From: Aplysia californica
Taxonomy: Eukaryota; Mollusca; Gastropoda; Aplysiida; Aplysiidae
Direction of reading: 5' to 3'
DNA length: 64,000 nucleotides
NCBI RefSeq assembly: GCF_000002075.1
Contig: NW_004797280.1
Location: 651,203 to 715,202, forward strand
Positions within the stretch are counted from its first letter, which is position 1, and the number at the start of each line of letters is the position of its first letter. This document shows positions 52,101-61,100 of this stretch, piece after piece. The notes under the pieces are model-generated. The model had not been told where the DNA came from, made no database searches, and was given only the letters and a program-made list of their open reading frames with translations. The position numbers and the translations under genes were made by a program.

Positions 52101-55100
52101 TTTATAATACATTAAATCTTATCAGAATAACAATTAATTTTTTTCAGAATATTTATAGTTGTAAAACAGTATAAAGCAAATTTACATCTTTATAACTGCC
52201 GGTATGCACGACAACAATTGTGTCCCGACCTGGTGGACTCAGGTGCTTGTCACATTTTAGGCATGTTGAGTACTTGGTATCACTTTAAAGCTTGTTCGTT
52301 TGTCTTGCTTTCAATGGAAAAAAATATATGTGTATCTTGAATAGAAGTCAAGATATTTGTGATTGAAGGTGGTGGGAGTCGCCTGGTTTCAGAGGTAAAA
52401 CAAGCGATGAAATGGCCTCCAAAGTTTGGTGACTTCCAAAGCTTGAGTTCTTAGAAAGCAAATTTACATTTTATGTGCCTTTAATCAACATTTTTTACAG
52501 TAAAATCCACACACAAACACATGGACATAAAAGGTGCTGAGCCAAAAAACAAAAAAAATTTGAACGGACGGAAAAATGCCCAGGGTTTCTTTGACTCCAT
52601 TATTTTGATTAACACCTGATATCACCATAATGCCTCACAATTTTTATTTCAATAGCAAAAGAGAAATTTGAGTAATGCTCCAACATCTAGACTGAAAAGG
52701 TCAACAGTTATGGTTAAGTAGAAAGCAAAAGAGAAATTTGAGTAATGCTCCAACATCTAGACTGAAAAGGTCAACAGTTACAGTTAAGTAGAAAGCATTC
52801 ATCCAAACCAATTAACATTAAAATCATGGGAAATGAAAAATACAGATATTTAGTGATAATCAAGTTAAGGAGGGTTGTCCATACAGTACTTTACCCCCTG
52901 AATCAATCTGGATAGAGGAAAAAATCTTTGTACGAACCGCTAAAATGAATGTCATGCTTAAGGAGAGCTAACAATAACTGACTGACATGCGAAAGGCCAC
53001 AGTACATAATGAGAATGACCAAAACCTGTCCCATCAGTGGACACAACACATAGGCACTGATGTAAAGGCCAGGGTTTCACTGTACACAAAAAAAAGAACC
53101 TACATGCATTTCCCCTTGCGACAAACTCCATGACCTGAGCAGAGCCAAGGACAACCATCACCCAGGTAAACATTGTCCAGCGCCCAGATTGGGCCTCCCT
53201 TCTCAGGGTACGGTCTTTGCCAGCGGAAACGGGTGCTTGGAGACCTGTCAAACAATGGGTGAAACAATGGGTGAAACAATGGGGGAAATAATGGGGGGAA
53301 AAACTGACTTTGATTTCACTCTCCCAAAGCAATTTTGATGATGGTAACACAACTGGAAAGCATACGTAATGTTGCAAGTTGCACCAATCTGCCTAAAACA
53401 CATAATATAACACATAATATTAAAAAATACAACACTGTTTGTACTCTACAAACAAGTTATCAAATACACCATTGATGGCTGTTCATTGCCATCTATGAAG
53501 ATAGAGCTATACATTTTGCTACAATCATCAAAATCAAAATGAACTACATTTTCATGTTACTCCAGGCCTTTACTAATGCCTACGTATGTTCGTAATCTTG
53601 TACATAATTTGACACTCTCATAAAAACGTGCAAGAAAAAGCTTAAAGATTCTGAAATCTTTTCACTATTATTACTTTGCTTCTATAACCGTGTATGGCTA
53701 GTGATAAGAGAAGGAGTCTTTATCTTTTCTAAGACAGTTCAATAAAATCAATATAGCCACAGTAAAAACCCTATATAACATAAATATGTAGTGAAAACAC
53801 CTCAAGTAGAAGTCCTTCAGCTGCCAGGAATCCAAAGCTGTATATAGTCAAATAAATTTGGTGCAATAAACTGTATCGCATGTCATGTAAGTTACACTCC
53901 ACAAGTTTGCAAAAAAATCCCGTTTTCACAAAAGCAAATCGGTTAACATGCGAACTGACCAAGAAATGGATTGAAAGGGAACAAGCAATAGATTAAGCAA
54001 GTTAAGATAAGATAACATTTTACTGATCTCCACCAAGAGAAATTTTACTGTAGCATGATAAATACACACACACATGCACACGCGCACGCACACACACACT
54101 TACATATATACAGACACACACGTAACAACATATGTAACCTGTGAACATGAAAATGAAATAACAAAAGGATTTACACCCATTTTATCAACAGCAGGCTATA
54201 AAACCAGTCTATGAACTTACACAGCCCCGTCAGGCAGAGACACTGTGATACGAGTCCAGTTGGCAAACTGGTCAGACATGTAAGTGGAGCTGAGGTGGTA
54301 ACCAGAGCACTCAAAGCGGGGCGGGGCACACTTGTCCACTACGGGCTGCCAGGTACGGCCGTGGTCTGTGGAGTACTCCAGGCGAATGTCGTAGAGACCA
54401 CCTGGAAGAAGGGCAGAATTAGTTTTAGTTTTAGTAGAGGTTTTACGGCGCTCACAACTGCATAAGGTCATAAGAGCGCCAGAAGATTAGAGGTGTTACA
54501 AGAGAGTAACAAACATAAAAAAGAAGAAGGGGAGATAAGGACAAAAGATGTTTGATAGGAAAGAAGAAGTAAACCACACCAGAGCACCCACCAACCACCC
54601 ACAAGGACAGAATGAAATACTTTTGTTTCCTCGATTTAAAAAGAATCACATTGACACAATAATGACCATTTCACTAGTCACTTTCAAGTCCCTTTTGAGA
54701 CATATGTACAGAGCATGAATCTTTTCAGAAGTGCCACAAGATCAGTTGGTATCAAGCTGATTTCTACTGCAGGCTACCCTGATTCAAATCCAGACAGTAT
54801 TGTTCTCAAATTAGGATCAAAGAGATAAACTAGTGGTAGACATCTCCCTACCTTAAAATTACAAAGTTCTATCTGCTCAGTAGGCCTACCTAGTTTTGAG
54901 AAATTTTAAGTAAAAAATTTTGAGTTTCACATGTCAAGCTTTTTTTAATGCAATTCTTTGAATATCTTGATAACGACTCTGAACAATCTTGCGATTTCAA
55001 TATAGCAGATAGAAAATTTGGCTTTTGACCTCATGGTCTTAGAAACTCAAAATGGCAAAAAATGTCAGATAGGACTTTATCATTCTAAGGTAGCATTCTA

Positions 55101-58100
55101 TCTAAACCAGGGGTCTCAAACTCATGGCCTGGAGGACGATATTTTGCAGCCCTATTTGACATTAAAGTTTATGGTCAGTGTGGCCCTTCCTTAAGCCAAA
55201 TGTGGCTGAACTGTGTGAGAAAAAGTGCTGCCAGGTCTGTGGTAGCAAGGACTAGGTAAAAAAAGCCTAATTTCTGAAAAAACTGTTTATGTTCTGAACT
55301 GCTATTAATAAAGATTGAGAAGATTAGATCAGCTGTACTTTAAAAAAAATACTTGAAACCTTTTTTTCCTCCATGGAACATTTGATGCAGCCAAGGCTCA
55401 CTCAGACTCTACCTCCAGCAGCCCAGAGGTAATTTGAATTTAAGACATTTGATCATAACCCCAGTTTGTTCTATTTTCTCGAATTTACAACATACCAGAG
55501 AGAGTGCCACAACCCATGGCCAGGTCAAACTGCAGAAAAGTGGATGGGGTCACGTGATAGTCCCAGGTCTCAGCAAGCTGTTGATCTGGACAAAAAAAGA
55601 GAAACGTGCCATGTCGTGATAATTCACCATGGGATGCAAAGTAAAACTGGTAAACCTGAGGATGTTCTGCATTTTTGTTTGGAATGACAAAGAGAAAACT
55701 TTTTTTCTGTAATCCTCTATCATGCTGAAGGTTCTTTGACTCACAAAGGTACTGATTTCAGTATGTATGGCCTACTACTAAGTACATTCAAAATGAATAC
55801 ATGCAGACATCTCTTTTGATTATCTTTAATTTACTTCTCAAATCCACAAGATAATTACATGAGGGAAATGAAGTAAGCATGAGTCTATCCCTTCAGTGTT
55901 GATGTCAACTCTCCGCTGATGTAACAATTGACGAGCAAACAAAACTGTCAGATGCGATTAAAAGATCTCAGCAAAAAGAGATAAAATGATGAACAAGGCA
56001 ATGTATTTCTTTATCGTAATCTTCCCTATAGTTTTTCTTACCATTCTTGTTGCTAAACTCCAGAGCACTGTCTTGAGAGTCACAGGTGTGTCTCTGTATA
56101 GCTGAGTCTGCCATGAACCAGTGGTGTGGGTCAGGCATCATACCTGTTTTAGGGAAGAGGAAAAGACATATTTATTCATAAATGCTTGTTGTTCTCAGTA
56201 TTACCCGAGAACTCTGAGGTTTCCCACAGTGTCCCTCTCTTTACTTTGCCAAGCCCTGCTGCTATGAGCTAATCTCTCCAGCCACATGTGTAAGTCAATT
56301 GGCATCGGTGGCCTAGTGGTTAGGCTCTCGGACTCGCAACCGTAAGGTCGTGGGTTTGAATCCCGTCAGGGGCCCGACGTTGTGTCCTTGGGAAAGGCAC
56401 TTTGCACAAATTTTCCTCACTTCACCCAGGTGGAAATGGGTACCCGGCTATAGACAGTGAATGATCTTGTCAGTTTGATAGTGTTTGAGCGCGTGAAATC
56501 TGCAGCTTGCACTGTATGCTTCTGTGGAAGCCGAGAATGTTTCAGAGTGTTCTCAGAGGGTCTGCTGGGGTAATAATGGTTGTAAAGCGCATAGAGCATG
56601 CTCTTGAGCATGGATATGCGCTATATAAATGCAATTATTATTATTATTATTACAATTGCCAGTACAAACGGCCCCCCTTTATGTTTTTCCGACAGTTAAT
56701 ATAATGACACTGTCTAAGATATCCACCTGTCCAAGACAACAACTTTCCTTCTCATCAATGAGTTGCAGTCTTGGATAATCGACAGTATTAATTGTTTGTT
56801 TCAGCATTACCCTGAAGCTTTGAGCATTCCCACAAAGTCTCTCTCCTTAAATACTCAATGCCTTCTGCAATGTTTCGATATTCTAAAAATCTGCTTTAAC
56901 AAAAAGCCAGAAAAGTTTGACTGCAGGGAGTACAAAGATAAAATATCTGCATTCCATTGTATCCCTTTGTGCCACTTCAGAAATTCCATACATGCTTCTG
57001 CTGTGGACATCTTTCTCTTTCATTTTAGAATGGTGGTCTTGACTTCTTTCTACTATTGACTACTATTTTTCCCCAACCATATCTAGTTCTTAATATTGAT
57101 TCCTGTTGAGGTAATGTCTCTCTTGTCCATATCTTTGTACGTGAGAGGAGGGAGACCTTAAGCTCCTTCCATTCCCTTGCACCACATAGACTAGGTCCAC
57201 TGGTATCCTCCCATCTTCAATGCATTAGCATTGCATGAGTAGAAACATCTAACCTTTCTTGTGCCTCAAAGTTGGTAATCTTGTTTTTTCAGGTTATTCA
57301 AGGATCTTTCTATGACTCCTCATGTGAATAGCTGTATCTTCAAGTGAACAGTTGTATATCAGAATCTAATCACATAAAGCCAAATTAACGAGCAATTTGT
57401 CCAAAATTAAAGAACACTTAAACTTTTGATATGCAGAACTTGTTTTTGTTCATACATTCAGAGAGGAACAATACAAAACTAAGGGTACTTGTTTCAATGA
57501 TCAGTAAACCAGCGTAATGATTAAAGGAAATAAAAAAGAGCAATCAACAAAGGAAAAGCTCTTCAAAAACTATTTCTCAATATTTGATTCAAGACATGAC
57601 CAGGTGAGAAATAAAACAAATACCCCCCCCCCCCCCCCAAAAAAAAACAAGTTCAATTCACACTTATTGCTTGTAAATTTTATACAGAGAACTGTTGAGT
57701 GATATCATACGAAGAACAGACTCTGGGCCACAAAAAAAGGTTCTAGAGGACTGACAGTTACAGCAAACAGAACACGATCATTCATTCAAATACAAGCAAA
57801 GAAGCAGCAATAAGTAGGAAACGGGCGATTTACTGAAAGCTAAAAATACCTTGGAATGCGTCTTCAAATCCATATTTGCTTGTATCATTCACTCCAATGA
57901 GGACACTGTCTATTGCCCACTCAGCTCTGGGCATACCTTAGAGTTTAAAAAAAATGCATCATCAGTCATTATTGATTACAACAAAAGATCTTAAAAACAA
58001 CTAAAAAGAATCGGAGAACCCCCTCTACTAAAAAAGAGCAACCCAGTATACATTACATTTTTCAAAAGTAAATTCTGAATTAATGCAGCAGCAGAAACCG

Positions 58101-61100
58101 AGAGATTTCCAAAGCTGAAGGCATTAATATTACAGACAACTGAGTCACATAAGTCACTATCAAATAATCTAATCTATACCAACAAACCAAGATCTGAATA
58201 CCTTTTTTTTTTAAAAAGAGAGTATATCAAGTGTAGAAAGAGAAAAAATTCAACAAGGTACTCCAAAAGATATTCTCCAACGATTAAAACCCATCTCCTT
58301 TGTTTCCTTCCATTCTAGGATCCATTAAAACAGGTTCAATTCAGTTATAGCATTTCAAAGATGTAAGTGTAGGTGGGTTGCAGGGCACCACTAGTGGGTC
58401 CTACTTCTTTTCTTTCCCTCTATTGTTTTTGTCTGCATATTTTTGCTGTTTCCTGCACTAAATGACCATTATTGTGTCGATGTGCTTCTCTTCCCTCCAG
58501 TAACATCAAACAAAAGACATAACGTATCACGTCTTTTATGTGTGATGCCACAAAAAGTAGCATAAATATCACATTTTTTAAAAAAAGAAAAAAATTCAGA
58601 ATGTAACCTCCAAAGCCTAGAGGCTGCCAGAAACGGAAGATGGTCTGGTCTTGCTTCGCGGCATCGGGCAGGTCCAGGACGACAGTGTGGGGTGAGATGT
58701 CCTCAAACTCTGGCTCCACCACAGTCAGGACCTGCCAGGTGATGCCGTTGTCCGTGGAGAAGTCCACCACGATGCCCTCGTTCCTGTCTCGGGGTCTGCG
58801 GCACGTCTCAGAGTTGATGCTGTCCCCTATCTTGATTGTGAAATCCAGGATTCTGAAACAAAAATGTTAGTGTTTTCATGCCCCTCTCAACAAAATTTAG
58901 ATCATTTAGGAGGCTGGCTTTGATTCTGCCTTTTTGGGCCAACTTGGGCTCAGAGGGAAACAATCCAAGCAGAAGGACCGAAATACTCAATAAAAATTCT
59001 CCCATCAGAAGTCGAACTCGGGTCTCCTGACATAGCTCTCCAGTGCCACACCTTAAGACACCCATCAGAATTCTGAGGACATTAAGATGCTCTTGTTCTG
59101 TACCTGACCACTTCCTATTCACCCCCCCCCCCTTTTTTTTTTCTTTTCTATTGTGGTAATCTAGGACAGGCTTGAATGTAATTCCAAATGTTCAGGAAAA
59201 CCTTGGTGGATTTCACAAAGAATCCTTATCCTTTACCATAAGCATATGGAGCTGATCACACAGGATAACATCACCATCAATATATCACCATCAATATAAC
59301 ACAACTGCCTTAGTCATTTTCTTCAAGTTTCTATTGCACCCTCAACAAAGCTGAATCATGTTTCTGTTAATTGATCTCACAACACACAAGTCAAAGCAAG
59401 TAAAAAAAAAAGCTCTTGACATTCTTGCCACTATTTAGCAACAATGACAGGTTGGTAATGGCCGAGCACACGGTTTTTCTTTTTTTGAGTTTTCAAGCCA
59501 AAAAAAAAGTGAAAAAATAGCTTCAACTTTACGTTAAGATTTTTCAGACCTGATATTTATACACATTGCCCTGTCAGAATTCACATCAGATTGAACTTTC
59601 AAGGCTTAAACCAGGATTCAGTTTTAATTTTCTGAGACTTTGTAACTTAATGCAAAGGTAAAAAAATCACTGTGGACTCATACTTTTTCTGAGTAGTGTT
59701 GAGCGGCACAGTGACAGCCTCCCTGGTCCCGTCGCCTCCAAAATAGAGCGAGTTATGTCTGTCCACGATACCACAGCCCCGGCCTTGATGTCCTCCCAGG
59801 ATTCTCTGCCACAGCATGGACGGCATGTTCCAGTTGTCGAAGCGGTCCAGCAGACCAGAAGGGGCCCCATCCACAGCCTGACAGTTTTTATCTGACAAAA
59901 AAATAAATAGAACAAAAGGGAATTACTACAAGCTTCTCTGATATACCATATATCACAGCATATTTCAAAACCTGTGTTTTAAATTTTAAAAAGCCAATAA
60001 TAATAGTAAAGATGTCCAGCAAGGTATTAAATTAGGAATAAAATGTCTGGAACGTCCAAACTTGAAGTTCTTGAAGGAAGGCAACCATTTAAAATCAAAA
60101 TAATCCTTTCATTGGTGATCAATTTTTTTTAAAAGAGAGTATTTGACAAAAAAAGGATAAAATCTTCAGAAAAAGAACATCAGTGACATTGTTCGATAAG
60201 TCGTGTTTACAACTTACATATTTAATAAAAATCCCCCTAAACATTAAACAAACGTATCTCATGCTGCATCTGAGCATTTCCATGAATTTCTTCTTTTATG
60301 TCAAATGGACATACAGTCCAACCTGTGTAAGACGGCCAACCATCGTCAAGGAGAAAAGTGGCCGTTTAAGACAGGTGGCCGTCTTAGGCAGGACTGATCA
60401 AGATGAAGAAAACAAACCCTTACTTTCTGAGGTCGTCGCATTGTGGTTGTTGTTGTTGCTTTCGCTGGGTTTTTTTGTTCTTTAAAAAAATTTTGTTGCT
60501 GCTTTTGCGCAAGGGTGACAATAAAATGAAATGTGTCAGACAAGGAAGATCGAGTGCTATGGTAAAACAAACACATGGATCGCCACCACTCGGAGAACGA
60601 GCAACGCTTCTTTCACAAGTTCATGTTGATGTCCATTGTTACTTTGTTACAGACTGGGTAAACAGTGACAACTCATCTCACTTACGATTTGTGTATGAGT
60701 TCTGGGCGGGGCTTATGGGTTATGAGGGATCACACGTTTACCTTACCAGCAGCTGGAAATTCGTTACCTATTATTAGTGTTACCTATTGGTCAACAGTGG
60801 GAGGGGCCTACGCAACATGATTGGTTGGAGGGACTACCTAACAACAACGACAGGTGATTGGATTCTGACGGCTGGCCCACAACGCCAGGGGCCAAAGCAC
60901 AATTCATGACAAAACGTAATGGAGTCACTAAGGTGGCCGTCTAAAACAGAGGTTATTGTTTGGTGTGATAGGGGTTGTGTGTTAAAATATGGTGGCCGCG
61001 GCCGCGTTGGACATGTGCCCGTTTTACACAGTTATATTATATAGAAAAAACGCAAGGGGGGGAATGGAAAGTGGCTGTTTGTACAGGTGGTCGTCTTATA

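Noticed and set aside
60403-60777. 124-codon + strand open frame
   Set aside because: Lies inside the P2 MITE; the corresponding frame in the second copy is broken early, as expected for noncoding DNA.
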